Source of the DNA: Cladopsammia gracilis
Lineage: Eukaryota > Cnidaria > Anthozoa > Scleractinia > Dendrophylliidae
Direction: 5' to 3'
DNA: 64,000 bases
Assembly: GCA_022457155.1 (NCBI GenBank)
Contig: JAJGOT010000090.1
Coordinates: 744,001-808,000, forward strand
Shown piece after piece: positions 12,801 through 21,130 of this stretch (position 1 is its first letter; every line of letters begins with the position of its first letter). The position numbers and the translations under genes were made by a program. The notes beneath the pieces were generated by a model. The model was not told the origin of the DNA, made no database searches, and saw only the letters and a list, made by a program, of their open reading frames with translations.

Positions 12801-14398
12801 TCCATAACATAGCTTCTTTAAGAATAACATTTGAGTCCTTCGAGACGTCTGAGGAATTTTAGGCAAATGCTATAAAGCAACGATTATTTTCCGTGAAATG
12901 TTTACCAGGACATTTTACAAAGAATTTACCCCTCTTGACTCGCGATCATAAAAATAGCTCTTTTCGGTGTGAATATTAATCTGCTTTTCTTGTTTCGTTA
13001 CTTAAATTTCAGATGTTTCAACAACTCGCTGAAGGGTATACAAGATTCAGCCTCAATATTGATCGAAGCTGTGAAAGTTGTTACAATCTACGGTTACTGA
13101 AAGTAAGAAAGGGAAGAAATGAAACAGACTCTATTTTTTAGTTCAATAAAAAGAACATTTTATTAAATCAAATACGCCTGTGGCTTCGCCTCTTTATGTT
13201 AGGCTTTGTAAAAAACATAATTTTTGTTAACTTTTCTCAGATATTTATTGAACTTGCTGGCGCAAAAAAACAGCCCACTGCTGTCCCTGCCACAGTTCAT
13301 CTTCAAGTACGTCATCTGAGCGCGTCTTATTTCCGCGCTGGCGACAACACCATCAAGCAATACCGTCAACCTGTTGGCTCATACAGGAATATCGAGTTTG
13401 ACCGGTTTTCTGTTACTAAGAATACGAAGTGTAAAAAAGACAAGGCAAAAGGAAGTGAGTAGCTGTGAATGGCCTCTTTTTTACAATGATAAAAATATGT
13501 ATATTAATCTTTTCACTTCCAAGAGTGCCAAAAATCAAAATTGGTGTGGCTTAAATTAATTTTTACTCAATTCTTTCTGAAAAATTGTTCGTACCAGCAT
13601 ATTTTTTCTGGCTAAATAACACCATTAAAGGTACCAGATAGAGGGGTTATTGTCGATTCACACCGGGGGGGGGGGCTGTGGGGGACTCCCATATAAAAAT
13701 TACGGGAGTGCTCGTCGAAAATGTTCGAAAAACACCCTAAAAGGTACTGGAATCTTGTTTGATGTGCGTGGCTCAAGAATTTTTACCCCTAAGAGGAACC
13801 AATTCCATAACAACACATGTCATATTCTGTCATATTTTTTCGGCTCATACCCTAAAAGGTATCGCGATTATTCTAACGGTAGTCATTTTCGATTTTAGTA
13901 CCTTAAGCGGTTCCAATCTACAAATTTTGACCCCTAAACGGTACGACGAGCAACCCCTTCATCATTTTTATATTGGAGTCCCCCCAGGATTTACACACCC
14001 TTGGTGGTACCAAAAAATGGTAAGAGGACCAACCCCGTTACTTTTATATGGGAAACCTCTCCGGAACCATCACACCTTTTAGCTTATCTCTCTCTCTCTC
14101 CCCCTATTTAGAATGTTCCTTGTTTTGCCTTACCAAGGACGATTCTCGTTGGCAGCCAATGTGTAATAACCAGCTGACCGAGGGTGGAAGTTCCAACCAG
14201 GATCGATTGCTGGGAATGGAGGAATGCAAAAGTCCATTCGGTATTTATGAGCTTAAGATTCCTGTGGATGAAAACCTGAGGTGTGGTAACAACAAGATCA
14301 CAAGCACCAACTGCAGAGATCTTGATGTACGTTGCAAAGCCCGGCGAATCGCTCTTAAAAGTAGTGCTAGTATTACGATCAGGAAAGGTAGATGCTAG
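736..14398 (+). CDS. Multi-exon gene, collagen-like N-part plus long helical region; unknown family, 5' end outside window
   Basis: Thirteen exons (listed separately) join in one frame from position 736 to a TAG at 14396-14398, giving about 860 codons; the start and earlier exons lie upstream of the window. Order of regions: Gly-X-Y collagen-like stretches (exons 1, 4, 5) and Gly-rich linkers (exons 2, 3); a long charged helical region (exons 5-10) with many Glu, Lys, Leu and few Cys; then a compact C-terminal part with several Cys (exons 11-13). No transmembrane segment or catalytic motif is visible. The exons have proper acceptors and GT donors apart from one GC donor, and phases match throughout, so this is a real spliced gene and not chance ORFs. 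A collagen-like block suggests a secreted or matrix protein, but the signal peptide would be upstream and unseen. I do not recognise the helical region. All introns carry transposon debris. Confidence 0.75.
948..1165. repeat. tRNA-derived SINE fragments
   Basis: On the minus strand (about 1015-955) an A-box-like GGTGTAGTGATGATCACG and a B-box-like GGGTTCAACTT lie at tRNA spacing. A plus-strand partial copy of the same head sits at about 1118-1160. Neither could fold as a full tRNA. Confidence 0.4.
1313..1612. mobile_element. Palindromic MITE cluster
   Basis: Arms 1313-1357 and 1413-1461 are inverted copies (gtactgggagaatatcggcc and its complement) around an inner hairpin at 1363-1408. Immediately downstream, tattacacgac (about 1470) and gtcgtgtaata (about 1599) bound a second hairpin-bearing element. 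Confidence 0.6.
1761..1880 (+). CDS. Exon 2, Gly-rich
   Basis: Acceptor tttaatctag ends at 1760 and donor GTGAGA starts at 1881. Phase 1-1, 120 nt. Encodes GNGGSAGNVKVRY through SGAPAATNGAGGQG, Gly/Ala-rich ends around a short basic middle. Confidence 0.75.
2635..2742 (+). CDS. Exon 3, Gly-rich with GC donor
   Basis: Acceptor cccttccgcag ends at 2634. The donor is AG|GCAAGT, a non-canonical GC splice site with otherwise ideal consensus. Phase 1-1. Encodes GGSGGAGGEGRRCD, then a more ordinary stretch ending GSPSYQG. Confidence 0.7.
2936..3222. mobile_element. MITE with long imperfect TIRs
   Basis: The segment around 2940-2974 (aaactggttat core) is inverted at 3185-3220, and a second inverted pair (ccttgaccctgcac) lies inside. 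Intronic. Confidence 0.5.
3788..4122. mobile_element. MITE abutting exon 4
   Basis: Arms of roughly 80 bp: 3811-3868 (actgcgcctttcaataac, then gaatttgaaattcaaat) is repeated inverted at 4040-4103. The right end lies within a few bases of the exon 4 acceptor. Confidence 0.6.
4129..4296 (+). CDS. Exon 4, collagen-like
   Basis: Acceptor tttctgtgtag ends at 4128, donor GTAAGT at 4297, phase 1-1. A basic segment (TRDKRRTKVRKPWGEC) is followed by an interrupted Gly-X-Y run (GPGGPS, GQTGDVGNNGAPG). A MITE ends only a few bases before the acceptor. Confidence 0.75.
4657..4806. mobile_element. MITE family TTGCAGCTCT, copy 1
   Basis: Ends ttgcagctct and agagctgcaa. The interior shares gggtccattgttgtgttg with copies at 9643-9792 (opposite orientation) and 19121-19256. 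Confidence 0.6.
5050..5286 (+). CDS. Exon 5, collagen-to-helical transition
   Basis: Acceptor ttattattcgcag ends at 5049, donor GTAGGT at 5287, phase 1-1. It begins with PGNRGNDGS, then changes to a long helical stretch (VELLVIIRRQAEDMLL ... LQFILSVANEIS). This is the junction between the collagen-like and helical parts. Confidence 0.75.
5620..5813 (+). CDS. Exon 6, helical region
   Basis: Acceptor ttctttctttcag ends at 5619, after a (TAA)n run. Donor GAG|GTGATT follows 5813; phase 1 in, phase 0 out. Encodes YVTRKLAFLGKEGYDIFG and a helical second half. Reading on without splicing stops at TAA 5835-5837, so splicing is preferred. Confidence 0.65.
6838..7150 (+). pseudogene. LINE reverse-transcriptase tail, degenerate
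   Basis: Conceptual translation reads LHWLPIRFRIEFKILLITFK, then PSYLSSLISHKPP and TRASLGDRSFTCAAPKSG. This is the standard C-terminal end of CR1/L2-like non-LTR retrotransposon polymerases (HWLP ... APSYLSDL ... GDRAFSVAAPKLWN). At least one frameshift (near 6945) and loss of the rest of the element show it is dead. It lies in the intron between exons 6 and 7. Confidence 0.65.
7280..7387 (+). CDS. Exon 7, charged helix
   Basis: Acceptor tttatctccaaag ends at 7279, donor GTATTC at 7388, phase 0-0, 36 codons. Glu/Lys-rich helix (NTEKERLEQDKYIAETEKNL). A small palindromic MITE begins 13 bases after the donor. Confidence 0.65.
7401..7484. mobile_element. Small palindromic MITE
   Basis: taaagcctggtttccatatg at the left is inverted at the right (atatatggaaaccaggcttta); the centre holds repeated gatcgctacgatcgctgcga. 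Confidence 0.6.
7898..7985. repeat. Local tandem duplication
   Basis: About 45 bp containing tgtttcgtctggcttagatc occurs twice in a row with few changes. Confidence 0.6.
8138..8240. mobile_element. Tc1/mariner-type MITE
   Basis: Termini CAGTCAAACCTGTATATAAC and its near complement, flanked by TA at 8136-8137 and 8241-8242, as expected for a TA target duplication. The interior holds repeated gaccgttaatatacaggg-like motifs. Confidence 0.65.
8301..8651 (+). CDS. Exon 8, helical region
   Basis: Acceptor tttgtgtttag ends at 8300, donor GTAGAA at 8652, phase 0-0, 117 codons. Encodes several amphipathic helices (MTSILESLDVTLGDAYEAG; FLAVLQGVVGFYKAIRD) and an acidic tail. Largest exon of the gene apart from exons 10 and 13 in this size range; no domain recognised. 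Confidence 0.7.
9363..9609 (+). CDS. Exon 9, helical region
   Basis: Acceptor cacgtcaag ends at 9362. The donor GTGCGG at 9610 leaves phase 1, which matches exon 10; an earlier GT at 9594 would not. Encodes INKEEFTKELVCLLEEA and following helices. The open frame continues past the donor into a MITE at 9643, which is not coding. Confidence 0.65.
9643..9792. mobile_element. MITE family TTGCAGCTCT, copy 2
   Basis: tagcagctctc ... gagagctgcta with the same interior as 4657-4806 but inverted. It starts 33 bases after exon 9, so the long ORF over this place is partly transposon. Confidence 0.6.
10440..10535 (-). repeat. tRNA-derived SINE
   Basis: Minus-strand reading gives GTGCAGTGGTAGAGTG (A box), about 73 nt in total, and GTGTTCGAATCCCACC (B box), then a non-tRNA tail. 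Acceptor arms do not pair, so it is a SINE head and not a tRNA gene. Confidence 0.5.
11208..11542 (+). CDS. Exon 10, helical region
   Basis: Acceptor tatttgtttaag ends at 11207, donor GTAAGT at 11543; phase 1 in, phase 0 out. Encodes LRQNFLDYLLSTYRALERSF and later GAVQLTGVLQNMKRIQDKA. Amphipathic helices dominate, with a Trp/Lys-containing end (IKKWSFNLERDKM). Confidence 0.7.
11736..11956. mobile_element. MITE family TTTACAGTTGT, copy 1
   Basis: Left ttttacagttgtgtgc, right acaactgtaaa. The interior forms nested inverted arms (tgatacaaaccttcctgc; catatgtaaatcatg). Further copies: 18889-19102, 39789-40020, 42563-42797. Confidence 0.7.
12130..12345. mobile_element. Hairpin element family, copy 1
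   Basis: Shares the lead cgtgacaaaaggtggcatga and the terminal hairpin (aatcacttaatgactg ... gggaccagtgattaagtg) with 47216-47468. The hairpin itself is 12243-12345. Confidence 0.6.
12404..12582. mobile_element. Hairpin MITE inserted beside SINE
   Basis: Outer arms aatagacaatattcgtattc and the inverse at 12560-12582; inner arms ctagcttgcaatggaggctc / gagcctcgtctgcaagctag, then tgcgggggaat / attcccccgca. Confidence 0.65.
12583..12775 (-). repeat. tRNA-derived SINE with conserved body
   Basis: The minus strand has a tRNA-like head (GGTATAGTGGTGAGAGAACT, then CCCGGGTTCGATTCCCGG) followed by a body gttgttggttctctccttgc and ctccgagaggtttttctccg. This SINE body is widespread in cnidarian genomes. 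ORFs reading GGIVVRELASYQCGPGSIPG here are the SINE, not protein genes. Confidence 0.7.
13013..13102 (+). CDS. Exon 11, small CxxC exon
   Basis: Acceptor cttaaatttcag ends at 13012, donor GTAAGA at 13103, phase 0-0, 30 codons. Contains NIDRSCESCYNLRLLK with a CxxC pair. Confidence 0.7.
13241..13454 (+). CDS. Exon 12
   Basis: Acceptor ttaacttttctcag ends at 13240, donor GTGAGT at 13455; phase 0 in, phase 1 out. Encodes IFIELAGAKKQPTAVP, a beta-prone central part and a Lys-rich end (TKNTKCKKDKAKG). Confidence 0.7.
13655..14080. repeat. G-tract repeat with degenerate (CCTAAAAGGTAC) units
   Basis: A run of eleven or so G at 13667 leads into gggggactcccatataaaaa, then about five spaced copies of a cctaaaaggta(c/t) motif (13735, 13790, 13849, 13902, 13932). 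It ends just before exon 13. A related G-tract element lies at 50080-50300. Confidence 0.5.
14112..14398 (+). CDS. Exon 13, C-terminal exon with stop
   Basis: Acceptor cccctatttag ends at 14111; phase 1 in. Encodes CSLFCLTKDDSRWQPMC through NCRDLDVRCKARRIALK and ends RKGRC then TAG. Six or more Cys suggest a disulphide-bonded secreted domain. An internal GTACGT donor at 14327 (phase 0) could shorten it to 14326 and join it to the exon at 15357. Confidence 0.65.
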
Positions 14399-15356
14399 AC
14401 TAAAGTGGCATTGGGTTACAAGTTCGCCTGTTTAGAAGTCACCACATCCCCCAGTCTGCTTCACAAGCAGGATACGTTTAAGAACCAGTAGCAGTACAAT
14501 GTATTACGGAGCGAGACATTTAGATTACCAGTGTCTCCCTCACTAGCAGCGTAACATATGTTTAAGGACTGGCATGCAGTAGTAAAGGGTATGGGATAAT
14601 GCGAAGTTTAGATAACCCCTGGTTCCCTCACTAGCAGGATATGTTTAAGGACCGGCAGTAGTTAAGGTATGGGAAATGGGAAGTTTAAAGTCCCCCAGTT
14701 TCTCTTCCCCAGCAAAATATGTTTAGAGACCGGCAGTAGTTAAAGGTATGGGAAATGGGAAGTTTAAAGTCCCCCAGTTTCTCTTCCCCAGCAAGATATG
14801 TTTAGGGACCGGCAGTAGTAAAGGGTATGGGATACATAAACCTTATTCGATGGTTTAACAGATAATACGCGCGGATATTTTACGAGTTGCGTAGTATTTT
14901 TTCGAGCCCCGCAGGGGCGAGAAAAAATGCGAGCAATGAGTAAAATGTACGCACGTATTATCTGTTAAACCATCGAATAAGGGATTTATTATTCGACTGA
15001 AATTATTTTATTTATAATATCTTGTGTCTTGAAACCGGGATGCTAAGGTGTAATACGGCAATCTACTGTGTAATACGCTCGGATATTTTGCGTGTTCTCT
15101 TGCCCTTATAAGGTAAAATGACGTCATAATCGAATAATAATGCGTAGTTTAGCATAGGCTAACCCTGGTTCCCTCACCAGCAGGATATGCTCATAAGTAG
15201 TAAAGTAGTCAACCACGACTTCTAATAGAAGTCTTGGGATAACAATTTATAGAATAATCCTAGTTTACGTCCTTACAGCACATCTCATGTACTAGCATTT
15301 AACCATTCTTGTTGAAAGCCAAATAAAGTGTTATTGAGAGAATTTTTTTCTTATAG
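14399..15356. repeat. Downstream/intronic repeats
   Basis: 14450-14830 holds four to five degenerate copies of a roughly 75-100 bp unit (ggaccggcagtagttaaggt, then cccccagtttctcttcccca). 14843-14983 is a hairpin MITE with arms ccttattcgatggtttaaca / tgttaaaccatcgaataagg around tttttcgagccccgcagggg. No exon seen. Confidence 0.6.
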
Positions 15357-15518
15357 CTAACTAAGTTCACCAGGATGAACGTATGGACCCAATTCTTTTA
15401 CTGGACAGACCAGTATCCCACAGGACCAGATGACCGCATATGCAAGGTACCCTCAAGCAAAAAGAATCAAATAGCGGATATTGTCCATCATTTCCCCGAT
15501 GGTGAAGACATATGTTGA
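15357..15518 (+). CDS. Possible alternative last exon
   Basis: Acceptor tttttttcttatag ends at 15356. An open frame of 53 codons starts LTKFTRMNVWTQFFYW, ends HHFPDGEDIC and stops with TGA at 15516-15518. Only phase 0 keeps it open. The donor at 14388 (phase 1) would stop after two codons, so it fits exon 13 only if the internal GTACGT donor at 14327 is used. It could also belong to another transcript. Confidence 0.4.
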   Translation, partial: LTKFTRMNVWTQFFYWTDQYPTGPDDRICKVPSSKKNQIADIVHHFPDGEDIC

Positions 15519-15961
15519 TCTATAAACCGCGCCTTCATCTTAATCTATTATTGTAACGTTCGTATGAAAGAAATAAAATTCAGCTATGTTACGATTCATC
15601 TTGCAAACCTTTTTTCTGTTGACCTGTACATGTTCACCTGATTTATTTTGGTTAACCAGGCGTAAAAGTCCAGTTAAACATTGTTCAATCTCCGCTAACG
15701 ACTCCAACCCACGGAAAAGGGTACTCTTTTTAGGCTGGAGGTATATAAAAGGGTAGGGATTTCACAAGTTGAAGTATAGAAAATGGTAAGGAAAACTACC
15801 ATTAAGATACATAAAAAGGGCTTTTCAAAATATCTCAAACAGACGCTAGCGGTTCTACTCATGGTGGTAACGCTTGACATTAGTTTTCGTGGATATCGTT
15901 CCTTGCATTGGGTTTAGTTCAAGCAGAAAGACATATGGGTTTCTGGTTCAAGGGTATAGTA

Positions 15962-16255
15962 AATACACCTTATTCGAGTTGCGTAGTATTTTTTCGAGCC
16001 CCGCAGAGGCGAGAAAAAATGCGAGGAATGAATAAAATGCCCGCACGTATAGACCCTATTCACAAATGGCGGCCGATTTAATATTCTTTTATATTCATGC
16101 TAATCAGCCCAACTAGCCTCTTTTTAGAGCAAAAATTCATTGGAATTTTGCACGTGCTAACGAGGCTAGTTGGGCTGATTAGCATGAATATAAAAGAATA
16201 ATAAATCGGCCGCCATTTGTGAATAGGGTCTATTATCTGTTAAACCATCGAATAA
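15962..16255. mobile_element. Second copy of the TTATTCGA MITE, interrupted
   Basis: Same core as 14843-14983 (gagttgcgtagtattttttc ... atctgttaaaccatcgaata). Its right arm is split by another palindromic element at about 16052-16231. Confidence 0.6.
16052..16231. mobile_element. Nested palindromic MITE
   Basis: Ends tagaccctattcacaaatgg and ccatttgtgaatagggtcta are exact complements. Arms continue through ggccgattta and catgctaatcagcccaacta. Inserted at a TA inside the older MITE. Confidence 0.7.
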
Positions 16256-16710
16256 GGAATTTATCATTCGACTGAAATTCGTTTTATACCGGGATACTAA
16301 GGTGTAATATGGCAATATACTGTGTAATACGCTGGGATATTTTGCTTTTAATGTTCTCTTTCCCTTATAAGGAAAAATGACGTCACAGTCGCATAATAAA
16401 GAGATGCAGTGTTTCTTTTGTAGGTATATGAAAGGGTTACCTTTTCTTTTAAAAACGGTATATAAAAGGATAGGGGTTTGGACCTCGGCGCGGAGCATCC
16501 CGGTACAAAACTTTGTTGAGTACCTCTCTCTCCCACTCTCCACTGGGCTACAATCTATGGAAGGTATCTCAGAAATTCATGCCGAATCAGCAGAACGCTC
16601 AAAGTGACACTCGAGTTATAACTTTTTCTGTGTTTCTTCTGATGCTTCTCAAACTTGCAGCATGACAGACATTTTAATTTCAAAAATCCGTATAAACTTG
16701 TTTTCCGACT

Positions 16711-17419
16711 TTAAGGTTACAGTGTACCTTCGGGGGTGTCTCCAGTATAACAGCTCTAGTGTCTTAAGATTACACTTAACATACCTAAACCCAGATATCA
16801 AATTAAAGCTTATAGAGCTGGCTATCTAAATATGGAAACCATTTGGTAATAAAGTGAATTGTCGAATTTTTTTACGACGTCTAAATTCGAACGTCCGAAT
16901 CAGCTTTAAAACGCTATAACTCAAAGCGATTATTGTATTTTGTTAATTTGATTTGTTCTCGGGTTTCCGGACACGAAGCGCTAAAAAAAAGGTGTCGGCG
17001 ATTTCCCATATTCAATTGCAGTGAAAAGTTACAGAATATTTTCGAAAAAGGGAGAAAAAAATTGGAATGATCGCACGGAAATGGCTCTTGACGAAAAAGT
17101 TTTCGGAAATAAGAAATTCGCCGACATAACTTTTTTGATTATATGTTAGCCTAGCTTCTGTCCAAATTTGAGGAAAGTCGAACAAATTCCCTTTGAGTTG
17201 TAGCTCTTTAAAGTGTCCCCAACAAGCGAAAAAATAACTTTGAGAAAACAGCGCTTAAAAAAACATATCGCTTCATAAACAAACTCCGCCCACAAAAGAT
17301 ATACTGTCATTTCTGCGTCAATTTTCATTCTGCGTCAAAGTTCATTCTGTAAACTTTATTTTGACGCCAAAAAAACAATTTCGATAAATTTTCGATTTGA
17401 AAGTACACTGTAACCTTAA
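16711..17419. mobile_element. TTAA-bounded TIR element
   Basis: TTAA|GGTTACAGTGTACCTT at the left and AAAGTACACTGTAACC|TTAA at the right; 19 of 20 terminal bases match. TTAA flanks are the piggyBac target signature. No transposase inside. Confidence 0.55.
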
Positions 17420-17439
17420 CGGTTTTTGGCGAGAAAAGA

Positions 17440-17530
17440 CTGAAAACTGTCCGTATGTAAGAATGGGGTGTCCGAATAAAGGGGGTGTCCGAATAAAGCG
17501 GGTGTCCGTAGAGCGGGATTCGACTGTATT
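17440..17530. mobile_element. Mariner-type element end
   Basis: Repeated ggtgtccgaataaagcgggt motifs end in ggattcgactgta, a Tc1/mariner-like terminus also seen at about 44650-44691. Confidence 0.4.
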
Positions 17531-17751
17531 GTTTTCCCATATAATTTTAGTGTCTTTAAAGGAAACGTAATGTGAAAGCTAAAATACAGCTGGGGATTTT
17601 CGGTTCTTTTAGCTAAATATTTCGGCGACAGAAACTTTTAGGAAAAGGAATCTTATCGCAGAAAATTACTAGTAGCCTGATAATTGATAATTTGATAATT
17701 TATTTATTTCGCCATTTCACACAATTACATAACATAGTAGAATTACAAAAT

Positions 17752-17968
17752 AAGAGCAGTTTTCAATTGAGTGTCGTAAAACCAAAATCAAAGTAATTAC
17801 TCTGACCAATCACAGCAGTCGTAAACAATCCAATGAACCAATCAGAGCTCGAAGCAATTACATGGCCGAGAAAGTGGCGCGAGATTTTTTAGCCAATCAC
17901 GAAGCGTAGCAATGCAAAAGCAAAGCAATTGTGTAATTACTTTCGACACTCATTTGAAAACTACTCTA
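17752..17968. mobile_element. MITE, AGAGCAGTTTTCAATTGAG ends
   Basis: agagcagttttcaattgagt at the left is inverted at the right (actcatttgaaaactactct). The interior has repeated caatcac/aattac motifs. Confidence 0.6.
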
Positions 17969-18243
17969 ACAGGGGAAAATGGCGAGGAAACCTGAAAGAA
18001 ACCATAGGGCTTGTATAGATCAGGTTTCCTCACAGACCAAAAGGTAGATTAGCCAAATAAAATAGAGCAATATGGACGAACTAATAGATCAAGGTTACAG
18101 AGTGTAGTATTTACTAATAAGAAATTCTATAAGCATTTTTTAAAGACGCATGGGAGGAGGAACTGGTTATTTCGGGATTTTTTAAATTGAAAGACTTTGG
18201 ACCTTGAAAAAAAATCGAAAACTGTCTGATATTGGTTCTGCAG

Positions 18244-18703
18244 AGTGGTATGTGGTAAGTGATAAGTGACAAGTGGTAAGTGGTATGTGGTAAGTGATAA
18301 GTGGTAGGTGATAAGTAGCTATAAGTGATAAGTGATAAGTAGCTATACGTGGTAAGTGATAAGTAGCTATAAGTGATAAGTGGTAAGTAGCTATACGTGG
18401 TAAGTGATAAGTAGCTATAAGTGGTAAGTGATAAGTAGCTACAAGTGGTAAGTGATAAGTAGCTATATGTGGTAAGTGATAAGTAGCTATAAGTGGTAAG
18501 TGATAAGTAGTTAATTATAGGTGGTAAGTGATAAGTGGTAAGTAGCTGTACGTGTAAGTGATAAGTAGCTATAAGTGGTAAGTGATAAGTGATAAGTAGC
18601 TATAAGTGGTAAGTGATAAGTGGTAAGTGATAAGAGTGGTACGTGATAAGTGGTAAGTGATAAGAGTGGTAAGTGATAAGTGGTAAGTGATACGAGTGGT
18701 AAG
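18244..18703. repeat. Minisatellite, AAGTGATAAGTAGC family
   Basis: About 460 bp of imperfect tandem ggtaagtgataagtagctat units with shorter ggtaagtgataa variants. Confidence 0.85.
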
Positions 18704-18888
18704 CGTGCAGACGTGCTTTTTACCAGCTGCTTTTACCTTTCAGAAAATCCTAGCTGACTTTATTTTGTACCCAAAACGATATTTTTTATTCCTTCATAAA
18801 CAAAATGCGTTAAACTTTCCGATGTTACTTACCAATTCTTAAGACGACTAAGGCCTTCTGAACATTTTCCCACCGAAACGATAGACCA

Positions 18889-19102
18889 ATGAACAGTTGT
18901 CTTTTTAGTATCCTGGCCTTTGAGTGGAAATGACCTTGTTATGATACAGACCTTGAAGCTTTTCAGATGTAAATTTAGCTAGTTAGCACGAGAAAAGCAT
19001 TATTAACATATGAAAGGCAGAAAGGTTTGTATCAAAGCAAGGTCACCTTCAGCCTCGCTTCCACTCGAGAGCAAGGTCACCAAGCACGCAACTGTAAAAT
19101 GG
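18889..19102. mobile_element. MITE family TTTACAGTTGT, copy 2
   Basis: Left gaacagttgt, right gcaactgtaaaatgg. Interior arms gttatgatacagaccttg and tttgtatcaaagcaaggtca. Confidence 0.65.
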
Positions 19103-19120
19103 ACTGTTCGTTGGATACCA

Positions 19121-19256
19121 CGCAGCTCTTTACAACCTCTTATTTCATTGGACCTGGGATCACTCAGCTCTATTGTTTTCAGGGGTACGGTCCATTGTTG
19201 TGTTGTTTGTTCTATTGTTTTCTCAGCCAATCACAGAAGACCTTTTAAGAGCTGCG
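19121..19256. mobile_element. MITE family TTGCAGCTCT, copy 3
   Basis: cgcagctctt ... aagagctgcg with the shared interior acggtccattgttgtgttg. It starts 19 bases after the previous MITE ends. Confidence 0.6.
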
Positions 19257-20300
19257 TACTGCCTGAATTGTTGGGTGCTCCTGTTGCCATGGTAAGTAAA
19301 AACTGCTGAGGGACATGGTCAAAACTATTGTACTAGGACAGGACCAACCATGTTACAAAAGGACTCGTGGTCTCTTTATGTACCCCTCTCCCCCACCTAA
19401 AAAGATGGGATTCAAATCTTCCTGTGCCGTTTTACTATAGCCCCCTCCCCCTGCCCTTCACAAGGTGGCTCCTCGTCCAGTTCACTGTACCCTTGTTATG
19501 ACCACTTTTTTTTTTAATGATCATAACTGTTTATTATTCAATTCTCATTCTACTTATCGCCCAATGGCATGTATATGCGGTGTCAGGAAATGACTAGATA
19601 ATCTTCCACTTGTTAAATCTTGTTAAAGGGGGGGAGGGGGGGGGGGGGGGTGTTATGACCACTTCCCTGAAAGGCAAATGATGACAGTTATGTCATCCAG
19701 ACAAAAAAAATATGAATGAAATCAAAATTGAAAGTAGAAAACACAACAACTGTACACATTAAAGGCAGCTTGGTCCAAAATGAGACTCAGTTCTTATCTT
19801 AACATGACTTCGTTTTCTTTTTTGTGATCTACATTTTTGTAACGAGATGTAATAAAATAATAATGGTTCTCTTTAAAAGGCTTTCTGAGTCACACCTTCC
19901 TGTTTTGTCTTTTATGTAGCTTGGTAATTGAATTCCATTGGGTATGTCGTGTTTTTATGAATATAGGGGAAAACTATAACTTGTGACTCCCGTACCATTT
20001 CAACTTCCTGTGCTCACAGGGTCCTCAAGCTCACGAACAGACCACTTTGTGGCAAAATACAAGGATTTGTGTGAAACTTCATCGTTGATTAACTAAGCGA
20101 ACGAAAAATGACAATAAACAGCCTTTAAATTTTATATACCACATCAAATGTCGTCTATGTTGTTTTATGACTGTCCTGGAGCCCGTAATCCGAGTTTTAG
20201 CCTGTTTTGAATTTTTAGTTCTTTCTTACCTATAATTAAGATTTATTTAATACAGTCTAAACTATACATTAATGAGTTAAGTAAGACTTACATGGTAAAT
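19257..20300. other. No gene recognised; poly-G tract
   Basis: A long G-rich run lies at about 19627-19650. The rest is AT-rich without coding signal or clear repeats. Confidence 0.4.
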
Positions 20301-21130
20301 AAATAGTGTTTAATACTTTTTCACGTATACTGTACTGTGTAAATCAACAAGCAATCACTCGATTTCAGTTTAGGTGGGTATTTGTTGTATTCCCTTGTGT
20401 TATTTGTTGGTCTTGTGGCAGTTCTATTGCGGGGAAACAGTGGACTGATGTAATAAAGAATAAGGAAAAGTTAAGGAACAAAAGCAGGAAAAAAAGTAGT
20501 CAAGCCTTTATTAAGCGATCGCCCTCCGGAAGTAGCCAACAGACCGCATAATAGAAGATGACCGCTTTATAGAGGTTCTTAATCTAACATGTATATGGCA
20601 AATATATTGAACTAGAATGCGAAATTGATCACATAATAACATTGTATTGTTAAAAACAACATAAGTAACGCAAAATATGAATAAAATTTAAGTAAGTGCA
20701 TGTTCAAAGAAGTTCATGCTTGGCCATCAGATTTTATAATGTTGTTTATAAGGCAAGCGTCTTTGTTGTAAACAGCATCATCAACAGTTTTGTCATCACA
20801 TTCAACATGAAACGAAAACTCAGTTATCATGGGGTTGTTTAGGCGTGGTTGTTTTGGCATGTTTAGGGCGGCAAGTAGCTTAATTTCGTGTTGCAAGTCA
20901 CCCACTTTGCTTAGCGCCAATAAAAGTCAGTTCTTCGTGGCATTTAAACTAGGTGACCGTTTAATAGAGGTGAAATACAATAAAATTAGAGAAGTCTAAA
21001 TGGTGACCGCGCCCGCTTAATAGAGGTGAAGTTTACATTAGGTATGGGGAACAATTTCTGGGAATTTTTGCCAAGTGACCGCTTTATAATAGAAATGTAA
21101 AAAGCCGCTTCATAGACGTTTGGCTCTAAT
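20300..21130. repeat. Diverged relative of the array unit
   Basis: 20330-20470 (actgtgtaaatcaacaagca, then ggggaaacagtggactgatg) is a diverged form of the array core near its splice-like motif. A second relative lies at 43550-43720. 20540-21110 has repeated gaccgctttatagaggt-type motifs. Confidence 0.45.

Noticed and set aside
12386..12866. Minus ORFs with GGIVVRELASYQCGPGSIPG
   Set aside because: Translation of a tRNA-derived SINE and a MITE, a common false gene.
18244..18703. CRISPR-like or coding repeat
   Set aside because: Simple minisatellite without spacers or ORF.
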